In this document: piece after piece, positions 33,240-43,051 of the stretch
Layout: each line of letters starts with the position of its first letter
Position numbering within the stretch: position 1 is the first letter of the stretch
Source of the DNA: Cupriavidus basilensis
Lineage (GTDB): Bacteria > Pseudomonadota > Gammaproteobacteria > Burkholderiales > Burkholderiaceae
DNA: 64,000 bases
Assembly: GCF_000876015.1 (NCBI RefSeq)
Contig: NZ_BBQM01000024.1
Coordinates: 1 to 64,000, forward strand
Direction: 5' to 3'
The notes under the pieces: generated by a model
The model's database searches: none
Told to the model about the DNA's origin: nothing
What the model saw: only the letters and a program-made list of their open reading frames with translations
Position numbers and translations under genes: made by a program

Positions 33240-35498
33240 ATGAACCAGAACCCTCCTCCTGTCGTTATGGCCGGGCCTCCGGAAGACGAGATTGATCTCG
33301 TTCACTATCTGGACGTGCTGCTGGCTAGTCGTTGGCTGATTGTGTCCATTGCCGGAATCGTATTGGCATTGGGAGTGGCTTATGCATTTCTTGCGCGGCC
33401 AGTCTACCAAGCAGATATCTTGGTGCAGGTCGAAGATAGCCCCAATAGCGCTAATAGTCTGTTGGGGGACGTGTCTAGCCTGTTTGATGTCAAAGCGTTA
33501 GCGACAGCCGAGATTGAGATAATCCGGTCTCGCATGGTTGTGGGAAAAGCAGTCGATAACTTGCACCTCTATATTTCCGCAAAGCCAAATTATCTACCCT
33601 TCGTGGGCGCATGGATTGCCAGCAGAGCCAAGGGTTTGTCTGAGCCGGGACTCTTTGGGCTTGGTGGTTTTGCCTGGGCTAAGGAGGCGATCGGTGTTGA
33701 GCAATTTGATGTGCCAGAGTCTCTTGAGGGCGAAAAATTCAAATTGATAACACTAGGCGACGGTCGCTATCGTCTTGAGCAATCCAGCTTGGATGAGCCC
33801 ATTGAAGGGCACGTCGGTAGGCCGGTGAAGGTAAATCAGAACGTAGGCAGCATTACACTACTTGTAACTGACATAAAGGCCAAGCCAGGGATTGTATTCA
33901 ACCTTGTGCGGAACTCACAGTTGCAGACGATTGAGAATCTTCAGGATCAATTAAGGATTGCTGAGAAAGGTAAGCAAAGCGGTATTATTGGTGCTTCATT
34001 GGACGGTACCGACCCTAGACTTACCGCTAGCATCCTGAATGAAATCGGTGGCGAGTATGTTGCGCAAAATATCAAGAGAAAGGCTGCTGAGGCTGAGAAG
34101 TCGCTGGTATTCCTCGGAGATATGCTGCCGCAACTTAAGGCTGAGTTAGAGCGAGCTGAGGTAAAGTATAACGAAATGCGTAACAAGCGTAATACGTTTA
34201 ATCTCAGTGAAGAAGGGAAGGCATTCTTGCAGGAAAGCGTGACGGCGGAGACTAGTCTGCTAGAACTAAAGCAGAAGCGTACAGAACTGTTGACACGTTT
34301 TACTGCAACACATCCGGGGGTGCAGGCGATTGATAAGCAGATCGCAGTAATGAGTGCAAAAGTGGATGAAATGACTGCACACATGAAGACATTTCCCAAT
34401 GTCGAGCAAGATACTATGCGCTTGATGCGTGATGTGCAGGTCAACAATGATCTCTATGTAGGACTGCTGAACAACATGCAGCAGCTGAAACTCGTCAAGG
34501 CAGGCAAAGTTGGCAATGTTCGAATGCTGGACAACGCGCCGGTCCCGGAGGAACCCATAAAACCTAAGAAGGGCTTGATTGTCATGATGGCCGCTATCCT
34601 TGGCCTATTGATAGGCATCATCGCTACGTTCGTGCGCAATGCTTTGTATGGTGGTATCACAGATTCACAGGATATTGAGCAGCATACGGGCCTAAGTGTC
34701 TACGCAACCGTGCCTTTGTCGGTAGCCCAAACATTCCTCACTGAAGAAATTCGCCAGCGCAAGCGTGGAAAATTTGTGTTGGCAGATCGTAATCCCAATG
34801 AGCCCTCGATAGAGAGCCTACGCAGTCTTCGCACTGCATTGCAGTTCGCCATGCTTGATGCGGACAACAATCGTGTGCTACTGACGGGGCCTACGCCGGG
34901 GGTCGGAAAGTCCTTTATTTCAGCTAATCTCGCTGTCGTGATGGCAACGGGAGGAAAACGCGTTCTGCTGGTCGATGCCGATATGCGTAAGGGCCATCTT
35001 AATCAATATTTCGGGAAGGATCGCAATAACGGTCTTTCGGACGTGTTGATAGGCAATGTCAGCTTCAACGAGGCGGTGCATTACGGCGTGTTCGAGAATC
35101 TGGATTTCCTGAGTACAGGCAGCCTGCCACCAAATCCGGCCGAATTGTTGCTAAACGAGCGCATGGCGAAGCTTCTCCAGGAAGTCGGTGAGCGATATGA
35201 CCTGGTGCTAATCGATACCCCGCCGGTACTGGCTGTCTCGGATACAGCGGTACTGGCATCACGCTGCGGAACCGTGTTTCTCGTGACCCGTTTCGAAAAA
35301 ACAACTATTGGCGAGGTAGCGGAATCCGCTAAACAACTGCGGCAAGCTAACGCTGATGTCAACGGTGTGGTCTTCAACGGCCTAGATCCGAACGCGTATC
35401 GATACGGTTATGGCTCGAAGTACGGACGGTACCGGTATGCCTACTATGGTTATGCACCGGAATCCACGCCGCCACAGATCACGGCCGGAGGAAAATAA
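33240..35498 (+). CDS. wzc: Wzc-like polysaccharide co-polymerase and BY tyrosine kinase
   Basis: The protein has 752 residues. It has an N-terminal chain-length (Wzz) domain between two membrane helices (WLIVSIAGIVLALGVAYAFL near 30 and IVMMAAILGLLIGIIATFV near 450), a periplasmic coiled-coil stretch (AEAEKSLVFLGDMLPQLKAE), then a cytoplasmic kinase with Walker A GPTPGVGKS, Walker A' LLVDADMRKG and Walker B VLIDTPPVL. The C-terminal tail is rich in tyrosines (YRYGYGSKYGRYRYAYYGY), the autophosphorylation cluster. It controls chain length together with Wza and Wzb. Base composition is noticeably AT-richer than manC next door. Confidence 0.95.
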   Translation: MNQNPPPVVMAGPPEDEIDLVHYLDVLLASRWLIVSIAGIVLALGVAYAFLARPVYQADILVQVEDSPNSANSLLGDVSSLFDVKALATAEIEIIRSRMVVGKAVDNLHLYISAKPNYLPFVGAWIASRAKGLSEPGLFGLGGFAWAKEAIGVEQFDVPESLEGEKFKLITLGDGRYRLEQSSLDEPIEGHVGRPVKVNQNVGSITLLVTDIKAKPGIVFNLVRNSQLQTIENLQDQLRIAEKGKQSGIIGASLDGTDPRLTASILNEIGGEYVAQNIKRKAAEAEKSLVFLGDMLPQLKAELERAEVKYNEMRNKRNTFNLSEEGKAFLQESVTAETSLLELKQKRTELLTRFTATHPGVQAIDKQIAVMSAKVDEMTAHMKTFPNVEQDTMRLMRDVQVNNDLYVGLLNNMQQLKLVKAGKVGNVRMLDNAPVPEEPIKPKKGLIVMMAAILGLLIGIIATFVRNALYGGITDSQDIEQHTGLSVYATVPLSVAQTFLTEEIRQRKRGKFVLADRNPNEPSIESLRSLRTALQFAMLDADNNRVLLTGPTPGVGKSFISANLAVVMATGGKRVLLVDADMRKGHLNQYFGKDRNNGLSDVLIGNVSFNEAVHYGVFENLDFLSTGSLPPNPAELLLNERMAKLLQEVGERYDLVLIDTPPVLAVSDTAVLASRCGTVFLVTRFEKTTIGEVAESAKQLRQANADVNGVVFNGLDPNAYRYGYGSKYGRYRYAYYGYAPESTPPQITAGGK

Positions 35499-35838
35499 AT
35501 TCTATCAGAAGCGATATTTTAACAAGTAGGGATAGGGTCAACGCCGGATAAATATACCGGCGGCTAAGCCGGCAACCGATCGGCCAAATATCAGCCAGCT
35601 CAATGAGGCTGGCGAATCTTGCTTGATGGGGTAGTAAGCACAGAGTCGTGGACGCGTCTGACTATCACCTTCCCATCGGCCACCCGTGAAGTAGGACGAT
35701 TGTGGCAACGCAATCGGGCATTCAGGGGATTTCTCCAATTGCAGGGGTAAGCCGCCGCCGTCTGGCGGCGTGCCCTGTCTCGTCGTGCTGACGGGAAATG
35801 GGCTGACTGAAGGTTGAATTGGCACAAGGAGAAGTCAG
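35499..35838 (+). promoter_or_regulatory. Gap between wzc and manC with a regulatory element
   Basis: No gene in these 340 bases. AAGTAGGGATAGGGTC stands at 35524-35539, a strong match to the recurring half-site. A CCGGC/GCCGG hairpin at about 35559-35573 without a T-run could slow transcription after wzc. AAGGAG lies before the manC ATG. Confidence 0.5.
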
Positions 35839-37293
35839 ATGGAAGAGCCTGCTGTGATCATTCCCGTTGTCTTGTGCGGTGGTTCGGGAACCCGCCTCTG
35901 GCCGTTGTCGCGCGAGGGCTATCCAAAGCAATTTCTCAACCTGCTGGGCAACCGTTCGTTGCTGCAGGACACATTGCTGCGCATCAGGGAGATTCACGGG
36001 GTCGGGACACCGCTGCTCGTCACCAGCCACGCACATCGCTTCATGGTGGCCGAGCAGGCCAGGGAGATCGGGAGCAGCGACGCCGCTTTCATCCTCGAGC
36101 CGCACGCGCGGAACACGGCGCCGGCCGCGGCTGCGGCGGCGCTGTACGCTCTCGCCGCAGGGCAGGATCCCCTAATGCTGGTGCTTCCGTCGGACCACCT
36201 GATCCGCGATGCATCCGCATTCGCGGACATCGTGAAGCAAGGCGTGATGGCCGCGCAGGACGGGGCGCTCGTTACCTTCGGCATCACGCCAACGGCCCCC
36301 GCCACGGGATATGGATACATCAAGGCCGGCGGAAGCTGCACGCAGTGGAGTTACGACGTTGCCCGCTTCGAGGAGAAGCCGTCGCAGACCCGCGCCAGCG
36401 AGTTCCTGGCCGAGGGCAGTTATTTCTGGAACAGCGGCATCTTCCTGTTCCGGGCGTCGGCATTCCTGGCTGAACTGGAGTCTTTCTCGCCGGAAATCCT
36501 TCGCGCGGTGCAGGAATCTGTGAACCTCGGGCGGAAGGATCTCGATTTCTTCCGCCTCGACGAAGCTGCCTTCGCGCGTTGCCCGAGCAACTCCATCGAC
36601 TACGCCGTCATGGAGCACACCAGCCGTGCGCAGATGGTGCCGTTTGCCACCGAATGGAGCGACGTCGGCGCATGGGATGCCGTCTGGGAACTTGGCGCCA
36701 AGCAGGAAGACGGCAATGTCATCGTGGGCGACGTGCTGACGCACAACGCCAGGGATTGCCTGGTCCATGCCTCCCATCGCCTGGTTGCCGTGGCGGGCGT
36801 GGAGGACGTGATGGTGATCGAGACGCCGGACGCCGTGCTGGTGGTGCACAAGGACCAGTGCCAGGACGTCAAGACCCTCGTGGACATGGTGCGCAGGCAA
36901 GGTCGCAGCGAAGCTGCCGACCACAGGAAGGTCTATCGCCCGTGGGGCAGCTATGACGCCGTCGACGAAGGGCAGCGCTATCAGGTCAAGCGCATTACGG
37001 TGAAACCCGGCGCGAAGCTCTCCATGCAGATGCACTACCACCGCGCCGAACATTGGATTGTGGTCAAAGGCACGGCCCGAGTGACATGCGGAAGCGAGAC
37101 GTTCCTGCTCAGCGAAAACCAGTCCAGCTACATCCCGCTGGGCACCGTCCACCGGCTGGAAAACCCCGGCAGCGTGCCCCTCGAGCTGATCGAGGTGCAG
37201 AGCGGCAGCTATCTGGGCGAGGACGATATCGTCCGCTTTGACGACGTGTATGGCCGCGCTCCCGCTGCCGACTCTAAGACCGAATTGGCCTGA
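35839..37293 (+). CDS. manC: Mannose-1-phosphate guanylyltransferase / mannose-6-phosphate isomerase
   Basis: This 484-residue bifunctional enzyme makes GDP-mannose. The nucleotidyltransferase domain shows VVLCGGSGTRLWPLSRE and PKQF at the start, VLPSDHLI, and the FVEKP-like FEEKP. The C-terminal cupin domain carries the isomerase motif: YRPWGSYD, VKPGAKLSMQMHYHRAEHWIVV and YIPLGTVHRLENPG. It feeds GDP-mannose to the next enzyme, Gmd, 31 bases downstream. Its GC-rich codon use matches the chromosome rather than wzc or the genes after gmd. Confidence 0.96.
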   Translation: MEEPAVIIPVVLCGGSGTRLWPLSREGYPKQFLNLLGNRSLLQDTLLRIREIHGVGTPLLVTSHAHRFMVAEQAREIGSSDAAFILEPHARNTAPAAAAAALYALAAGQDPLMLVLPSDHLIRDASAFADIVKQGVMAAQDGALVTFGITPTAPATGYGYIKAGGSCTQWSYDVARFEEKPSQTRASEFLAEGSYFWNSGIFLFRASAFLAELESFSPEILRAVQESVNLGRKDLDFFRLDEAAFARCPSNSIDYAVMEHTSRAQMVPFATEWSDVGAWDAVWELGAKQEDGNVIVGDVLTHNARDCLVHASHRLVAVAGVEDVMVIETPDAVLVVHKDQCQDVKTLVDMVRRQGRSEAADHRKVYRPWGSYDAVDEGQRYQVKRITVKPGAKLSMQMHYHRAEHWIVVKGTARVTCGSETFLLSENQSSYIPLGTVHRLENPGSVPLELIEVQSGSYLGEDDIVRFDDVYGRAPAADSKTELA

Positions 37294-37324
37294 TCGACCC
37301 GAACTACGGAACTGAATTCTTACC

Positions 37325-38455
37325 ATGACCAAGACGAACCAAAAGACCGCACTCATCACCGGCATTACAGGCCAGGATGGGTCTTATCTAGCCGAGTTCC
37401 TGCTGGAAAAGGGATACATTGTTCACGGTATCAAGCGCCGCGCCAGCTCGTTCAATACCTCGCGCGTAGATCACGTCTATCAGGATCCGCACGTCAGCCA
37501 CCGGAATTTTGTGCTGCACTACGGAGACCTGAGCGACAGCAGCAACCTGATCCGCATCGTGCAGCAGACGCAGCCGGACGAGATCTACAACTTGGGTGCG
37601 CAAAGCCATGTGGCAGTGAGCTTTGAATCGCCGGAATACACGGCAGACGTGGATGCGCTCGGCACGTTGCGGCTGCTCGAAGCAATCCGCATTCTCGGCC
37701 TGGAAAAGAAGACGCGCTTTTACCAGGCGTCTACCTCTGAGCTATATGGCTTGGTGCAGGAAATTCCGCAGAAGGAAACCACGCCGTTCTATCCGCGCAG
37801 CCCATATGCCGCCGCGAAACTCTATGCCTACTGGATTACTGTGAACTATCGGGAGTCTTACGGCATGTATGCCTGCAACGGCATTCTGTTCAACCATGAA
37901 AGCCCACGTCGCGGCGAGACCTTCGTGACCCGCAAGGTCACGCGTGGACTGGCCAATATTGCCCAGGGCCTGGAGAACTGCCTGTACATGGGCAACATGG
38001 ATTCGCTGCGGGACTGGGGGCATGCGCATGACTACGTGCGCATGCAATGGCTGATGCTGCAACAGGAGCAGCCGGAGGACTTCGTCATCGCCACGGGCAA
38101 GCAGGTGAGCGTCCGGGAGTTCATAGGCAAGAGCGCCAAGCAATTGGGTATTACGTTGCGCTTCGAGGGGGAAGGCGTTGATGAGGTTGCACTAGTGGAT
38201 GCTATCGACGGTGACAAGGCTCCCGCGCTAGCGGTTGGAGATGTCATTGTTAAAGTAGACCCGCGATATTTCCGTCCCGCCGAAGTGGAGACGCTCCTAG
38301 GTGACGCCACAAAGGCAAAAGAAAAACTCGGATGGGAACCCGAGATACAGCTTGATGAGATGATCTCCGAAATGGTGGCAAGTGACCTAGACCAAGCGTG
38401 TCGTCATGCTTTGCTGAAACAGCATGGATTTGATGTCACCGTAAGCGTGGAGTGA
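37325..38455 (+). CDS. gmd: GDP-mannose 4,6-dehydratase
   Basis: This 376-residue enzyme converts GDP-mannose to GDP-4-keto-6-deoxymannose, the first step to GDP-L-fucose. It is an extended short-chain dehydrogenase: NAD(P)-binding TGITGQDGSYLAEFLLEKGY at the start, the catalytic region with STSELYG and YAAAKLYAYW (YxxxK), and FNHESPRRGETFVTRK. The last 100 or so residues are encoded by visibly AT-richer DNA than the rest, suggesting a recombination junction near 38150. It overlaps the preferred upstream end of fcl closely. Confidence 0.96.
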   Translation: MTKTNQKTALITGITGQDGSYLAEFLLEKGYIVHGIKRRASSFNTSRVDHVYQDPHVSHRNFVLHYGDLSDSSNLIRIVQQTQPDEIYNLGAQSHVAVSFESPEYTADVDALGTLRLLEAIRILGLEKKTRFYQASTSELYGLVQEIPQKETTPFYPRSPYAAAKLYAYWITVNYRESYGMYACNGILFNHESPRRGETFVTRKVTRGLANIAQGLENCLYMGNMDSLRDWGHAHDYVRMQWLMLQQEQPEDFVIATGKQVSVREFIGKSAKQLGITLRFEGEGVDEVALVDAIDGDKAPALAVGDVIVKVDPRYFRPAEVETLLGDATKAKEKLGWEPEIQLDEMISEMVASDLDQACRHALLKQHGFDVTVSVE

Positions 38456-38460
38456 ATGAA

Positions 38461-39426
38461 ATGAGCAGGAATCCAAGGATTTACGTTGCCGGTCATCGCG
38501 GTATGGTTGGAGGTGCAATAGTTCGACACCTGAAAGCGATATCGAATGCCGAAATTATTACTCGTGATCGTTCAGATCTTGACCTCACAGATCAACACGC
38601 AGTTCGAGATTTTTTTCAAGAGGAAATGATCGATCAGGTTTATCTTGCGGCGGCGAAAGTGGGTGGAATTCATGCCAATAATACCTACCCTGCTGATTTT
38701 ATCTATCAGAACATAATGATAGAGGCCAACATCATCCATGAAGCATGGCGTACTGGAATTCAACGGCTTCTTTTTCTGGGTAGCAGTTGTATTTATCCAA
38801 AGTTGGCATTGCAACCAATGAGTGAAGATGTTTTGCTGACGGGAGAATTGGAGCCGACAAACGAGCCATACGCAATCGCAAAGATAGCAGGAATTAAGCT
38901 ATGTGAAAGTTATAATCGGCAATATGGGACGGATTTTCGTAGTGTCATGCCCACCAATCTTTATGGTCCCGGAGACAACTACCATCCGAATAATAGCCAC
39001 GTCATCCCTGCACTTATCCGACGGTTTCATGAGGCAAAATTGGAGAATAAAACGTCCGTCGAAATTTGGGGGACGGGTCAACCTCGCCGGGAATTTCTCT
39101 ATGTAGATGACATGGCCGATGCATGTGTTCGAGTTATGGGGGTTGAGAAAGAAATTTATGAAAAAAACACGGAAGTCACGTGTTCCCATCTGAATGTTGG
39201 AGTGGGGCAGGATATAAGCATCAAGGAGTTGGCGGAGCTCATACGGGAAACCGTTGGATATGGTGGCGAAATCTCCTTCGATATAAATAAGCCAGATGGA
39301 CCTCCACAGAAGCTACTAAATATTGATCGTATAAATAGGTTTGACTGGGTGGCGCCAACGAAATTGAGGGATGGCTTAGCTGAGACGTATAAGAGCTTTC
39401 TTATTGAGTCAAATAGACGAAATTAA
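38461..39426 (+). CDS. fcl: GDP-L-fucose synthase
   Basis: This 321-residue epimerase/reductase turns the Gmd product into GDP-L-fucose. Landmarks: IYVAGHRGMVGGAIVRHL (nucleotide binding), AAKVGGIHANNTYPADFIYQN, LGSSCIYPKLA and the catalytic NEPYAIAKIAG (YxxxK), then PTNLYGPGDNYHP. ATG 38461 is preferred with GGAGTGA upstream; a GTG three codons earlier overlaps the gmd stop. The gene begins the AT-rich central block of the locus. Confidence 0.96.
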   Translation: MSRNPRIYVAGHRGMVGGAIVRHLKAISNAEIITRDRSDLDLTDQHAVRDFFQEEMIDQVYLAAAKVGGIHANNTYPADFIYQNIMIEANIIHEAWRTGIQRLLFLGSSCIYPKLALQPMSEDVLLTGELEPTNEPYAIAKIAGIKLCESYNRQYGTDFRSVMPTNLYGPGDNYHPNNSHVIPALIRRFHEAKLENKTSVEIWGTGQPRREFLYVDDMADACVRVMGVEKEIYEKNTEVTCSHLNVGVGQDISIKELAELIRETVGYGGEISFDINKPDGPPQKLLNIDRINRFDWVAPTKLRDGLAETYKSFLIESNRRN

Positions 39427-39469
39427 GGTTGATTGATCTATGTTGTTGTCGTGTTGTTAAGGGTCGCTT

Positions 39470-40753
39470 GTGCCTACATCAAATAACTTGATAAGCAGGG
39501 TTCTCCATGCCATTAGCTGGGGGACTCTTGGTGCAATTGCGTCGCGAGCAGTGAGCATCATTACGAATGTTTTGGTCGCGCGCCAACTGGGACGGGAAAG
39601 CTTTGGGATGTTTGGCCTGATTCAGTCCACCGTCCTGCTATTCTCTGTGCTTGGTGGTTTTGGTGCTGGTCCATCGATAACCAAATTTTGCTCTCAATAC
39701 CGAATTGTTGATAGGATTAAGTGTTCACGGGTGGTGTCATTCTTTTGTGTCATTGGCATAATTTTTGTCATCATTATATCTGTTGGAATGTATTTCGGGG
39801 CCGGGCTCCTGGCCGGGTATGTATTTGGCAATAGACAGGCTGCCCACGGATTTGAAATCGGTTCGGTGGCCGTTTTCTTCTCTGGTGTTATGGCTCTTGC
39901 TACTGGGCTGCTGTCAGGTCTGGAGAAATATAAGGTAAATGCTTTTGTCAGTTTCTTGACTGCCGCATTGGCATTTGTAATCTGTATCCCTGCCACAAGA
40001 TATTACGGATTAGAAGGTGCCCTAGTAGGTTTTTCATTCGCAACAACTGTGGTGTCAGTAATCACAATCTGGCTGGCTTATAAAATATATGTTGATGATG
40101 GGTTCAGGCTAACGACGAGTATTAAGGGGATCGAGAAAGGTTTGGTAAAGAGATTTGCTATTCCAACATTGCTCGGGAGCCTTACGAATACTGGAGTCAC
40201 TTGGTTCAGCTTGGCGATGCTTGGTTGGTCAAATGGCGGAGCATATGAAATAGCCGCCATAAATGTTGCAAATCAATGGAGAGGGGCGATTCTGTTCTTG
40301 CCATCTGCCATTGGTGCGGCCCTAGTGCCAATAATATCGAACTCAATGGTAGGTGAGGAGACCGGGAATGCCAAACGTGTTCTTTATATTGGTATTTTGA
40401 CAAGTTTCTCTGTATCTATTATTGCGTTCGGAGGGCTTCTTTTTTTTAGGCAAGATATAGCTATCATGTATGGCGGGGAGTTTAAAGATACAGGCCGAGT
40501 AATTTCCGTAATGGCGATTTCTGCGGTAATTACATCTATGTGTAACGTCATGTCGCGGTATGTAATGGCTACCGGTGAGATGTGGAGAAGTTACGGATAC
40601 GATGTCTTGTGGTCTGCAAGTCTAATTGGATCCGCAACTTTTCTGGTTGCCAAGGCGGGTGCATTTGGATTGGCTATTGCTTATCTTTTTGCCGCAGCGA
40701 TGCAATTCCTGTTTCAGATGTTTGATGGCTATCGTCTGTTGAGGAAAAAATGA
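39470..40753 (+). CDS. wzx: Wzx-like polysaccharide flippase
   Basis: This protein of 427 residues has about 12 hydrophobic helices and the opening typical of MATE/PST flippases (ISWGTLGAIASRAVSIITNVLVARQLGRESFGMFGLIQS). It should move lipid-linked repeat units across the inner membrane. The start is GTG 39470, with AAGGG seven bases ahead. Two bases separate it from the next gene. Sequence variation and AT-rich codons are usual for flippases of serotype-specific cassettes. Confidence 0.9.
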   Translation: MPTSNNLISRVLHAISWGTLGAIASRAVSIITNVLVARQLGRESFGMFGLIQSTVLLFSVLGGFGAGPSITKFCSQYRIVDRIKCSRVVSFFCVIGIIFVIIISVGMYFGAGLLAGYVFGNRQAAHGFEIGSVAVFFSGVMALATGLLSGLEKYKVNAFVSFLTAALAFVICIPATRYYGLEGALVGFSFATTVVSVITIWLAYKIYVDDGFRLTTSIKGIEKGLVKRFAIPTLLGSLTNTGVTWFSLAMLGWSNGGAYEIAAINVANQWRGAILFLPSAIGAALVPIISNSMVGEETGNAKRVLYIGILTSFSVSIIAFGGLLFFRQDIAIMYGGEFKDTGRVISVMAISAVITSMCNVMSRYVMATGEMWRSYGYDVLWSASLIGSATFLVAKAGAFGLAIAYLFAAAMQFLFQMFDGYRLLRKK

Positions 40754-40754
40754 T

Positions 40755-42176
40755 ATGAATGTCATAGAAACTGTGGCGCTGATTCAGTTTCTGATAACCA
40801 TTGGGGCGATTACTATTGGGAGAGTGATATATAAATTATCTCCATTGGTCGGCCTATTTTCTGCGCTACTTGTTTGCCCGGTTCCTATATTTGTTGTGGG
40901 GATGAGTTCGGCCGGCTTCATATATTTTTCCGATCTAATTGGATTGTTGGTTCTGTTGGTGGTCTTAGCTAAAGGCCGATTTGATATTTCCACGATAAGT
41001 GGCGGTCGAGTAACATATGGAATGGTTGTAATTACGTTGGTTATTATTCCATTGGTCGCATCTATTGTCACGACAATGCGCGATGGAAATGGTGATGGAC
41101 GATGGATCTTGCTTGGTTTATTTCGTGGAATTTCATATGTATTTATCTTTGTTGCTGCTTCTAAGTATGCGGTTGATCATCCGGAAAAAATAAAATCGGT
41201 CGTTTGTGTTCAGGCTATAACTATTACTTCGGTATGCGGAATTGGGATTTTACAGTTCTTCCTTAATCTAAATCTAGATCTTTGGAATGAATACGCGAAT
41301 TACGATTTTACTGAATGGATCGGCGGATTTGGGCACGGTTTTATGGGGCTGTATCGCGGCGCAATTGGTGCATGGACGGCGGGTATGGCCGCCGTCATCA
41401 TATCGGTTACAAATCGGCAGAGGTTTGGAGCCTTATTGGCCGCGCTATTTATAATATTTGGCTTGGCGGCAAATGTGCTGGTGGGTAGCCGGCAAGGTCT
41501 TGTTGGTACATTGATTGGACTAATTATTAGTTTGATTCTAGGGGTAAGAAATAAGAAGAACAAGATTAGAAGTCATTCGGCGGGGATATTTTTTTCGGTT
41601 ACATTAATTGTCGGGGCGGCTCTCCTGTTTGGTGGGAATGGAATATCAAATCAAACGGGAGATGTTGGGGAGTGGCTTGGTAATCGATTCGATCTCTTCT
41701 CATCCGGAAGTGAAACAATCGATGAGGCCAAGAATAGAGATCCTCGGATGCCGTTGATACTCGATAGGGTTGCTAATGCGCCAGAGAATTATCTGATCGG
41801 ATTAGGATACGGTCGAGTTATTTCCGAGGCAATGGGTAGTGGACTTGACCTAATATATGTCGACTCTGAGTTACTCTGGACACTGCAGCAAACGGGCTTT
41901 ATTGGGATTATTTCCTACGTTCTGATGATCGCGATAATTCTGTCAAGGGTGGCTAAAGGAGGACGGAGAGGGGGAGGAGGGGATCAGCTAGATAAAATTG
42001 TAATGGGTGGTTCCCTTGTTTGCGTCGGTATCTTTTTGACATACGGCCATTTCTTCTTGTTGCATGTCCAGTCGTCACAAGCCCCCGTTGCATATTGGAA
42101 TTGGCTCATGCTTGGTTTTTGTATGGCGACACCCTCACATTTTCGTGTGAATTTGAAAGTCGAGGATGAGAAATGA
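40755..42176 (+). CDS. wzy: Wzy-like O-antigen/EPS polymerase
   Basis: The protein has 473 residues and about 11-12 membrane helices. A large loop with SGSETIDEAKNRDPRMPLI and the NYLIGLGYGRVISE stretch are as expected for the periplasmic loop of O-antigen ligase/polymerase proteins, which join repeat units on the outer face of the membrane. RQGLVGTLIGLIISLILG recalls the other conserved loop of the family. Primary sequence is poorly conserved in such proteins, so the call rests on topology and its place after wzx. Confidence 0.87.
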   Translation: MNVIETVALIQFLITIGAITIGRVIYKLSPLVGLFSALLVCPVPIFVVGMSSAGFIYFSDLIGLLVLLVVLAKGRFDISTISGGRVTYGMVVITLVIIPLVASIVTTMRDGNGDGRWILLGLFRGISYVFIFVAASKYAVDHPEKIKSVVCVQAITITSVCGIGILQFFLNLNLDLWNEYANYDFTEWIGGFGHGFMGLYRGAIGAWTAGMAAVIISVTNRQRFGALLAALFIIFGLAANVLVGSRQGLVGTLIGLIISLILGVRNKKNKIRSHSAGIFFSVTLIVGAALLFGGNGISNQTGDVGEWLGNRFDLFSSGSETIDEAKNRDPRMPLILDRVANAPENYLIGLGYGRVISEAMGSGLDLIYVDSELLWTLQQTGFIGIISYVLMIAIILSRVAKGGRRGGGGDQLDKIVMGGSLVCVGIFLTYGHFFLLHVQSSQAPVAYWNWLMLGFCMATPSHFRVNLKVEDEK

Positions 42177-43051
42177 AAATCCCGAAAATATCCATAATTA
42201 TCCCTACATACAATATGGCTAGATTCTTGCCTGATTGTCTCGGAACCCTGAGAAGGCAAAACTACCAGAATCTAGAACTCATAATTGTCGATGGACTTAG
42301 TACTGATAATATAAGCGAAATCGTCGAGGCTAATAGAGATATTGTTGATATTTTTATAAGTGAGCCAGATCAGGGACAAGGCGATGCCGTAACAAAGGGA
42401 TTGAGAATTGCAACTGGGGACATTTGTCACTGGCACGCCGCCGACGATATATTTATGCCAAATGCCCTCGATCATGTCGCGGAAGCGTTCAATAGAAATC
42501 CGCAGATAGATCTGCTAATTAGTGATGGATGGGCTTTTGATACGCACCACATTGTACGCACGGGAAAGTGCCGATGGATATCGTACGAGCGATCGCTCTT
42601 TTTCAAGGGGCGCTTTCAGTCCGACTGCGCATACTGGCGTCGAGAGATCACGCATAACGCACTTCCGCTAGACATTGAGAAACCGCTTACTGTTGACGAG
42701 GACTTCTTTCTTCGGCTGTGGAATGGGAGGCCTCATCTTTGGCTTTCTGAGCCGCTTGGTGCATTTCGCATGCACGGCGAGCAGGTTTCGCAAACGGTTG
42801 ACCGCTCAGTAGTCTGGATGGATCGACATCAAACGAGAAAGAGAATTTTTGAAGAAAAATCAATAACAGATACTGATGCCGCTGTTGCGAGAAAGCGATT
42901 ATTTTCTGAATATATTTTATATGATTTAATTCTTCCCAGGGTAACAGATATGGGTGATAAATTCATGAGAATGGTGCACCGCGATTTGAATCGCCGTCGC
43001 TTTCATAAGTGGCTGATGAATGAGTGGATCGGAGGAGCTAGAAATGTGTGA
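42173..43051 (+). CDS. Family 2 glycosyltransferase
   Basis: This 292-residue enzyme has a GT-A fold: ISIIIPTYNMARFLPDCLGTL at the N-terminus, ELIIVDGLSTDNI, and the metal-binding region ATGDICHWHAADDIFMP. The DEDFFLRLW motif in the second half is the usual acceptor-side acidic cluster. It overlaps wzy by 4 bases (ATGA) and should add one sugar of the repeat unit in the cytoplasm. Donor and acceptor cannot be assigned. Confidence 0.92.
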   Translation: MKIPKISIIIPTYNMARFLPDCLGTLRRQNYQNLELIIVDGLSTDNISEIVEANRDIVDIFISEPDQGQGDAVTKGLRIATGDICHWHAADDIFMPNALDHVAEAFNRNPQIDLLISDGWAFDTHHIVRTGKCRWISYERSLFFKGRFQSDCAYWRREITHNALPLDIEKPLTVDEDFFLRLWNGRPHLWLSEPLGAFRMHGEQVSQTVDRSVVWMDRHQTRKRIFEEKSITDTDAAVARKRLFSEYILYDLILPRVTDMGDKFMRMVHRDLNRRRFHKWLMNEWIGGARNV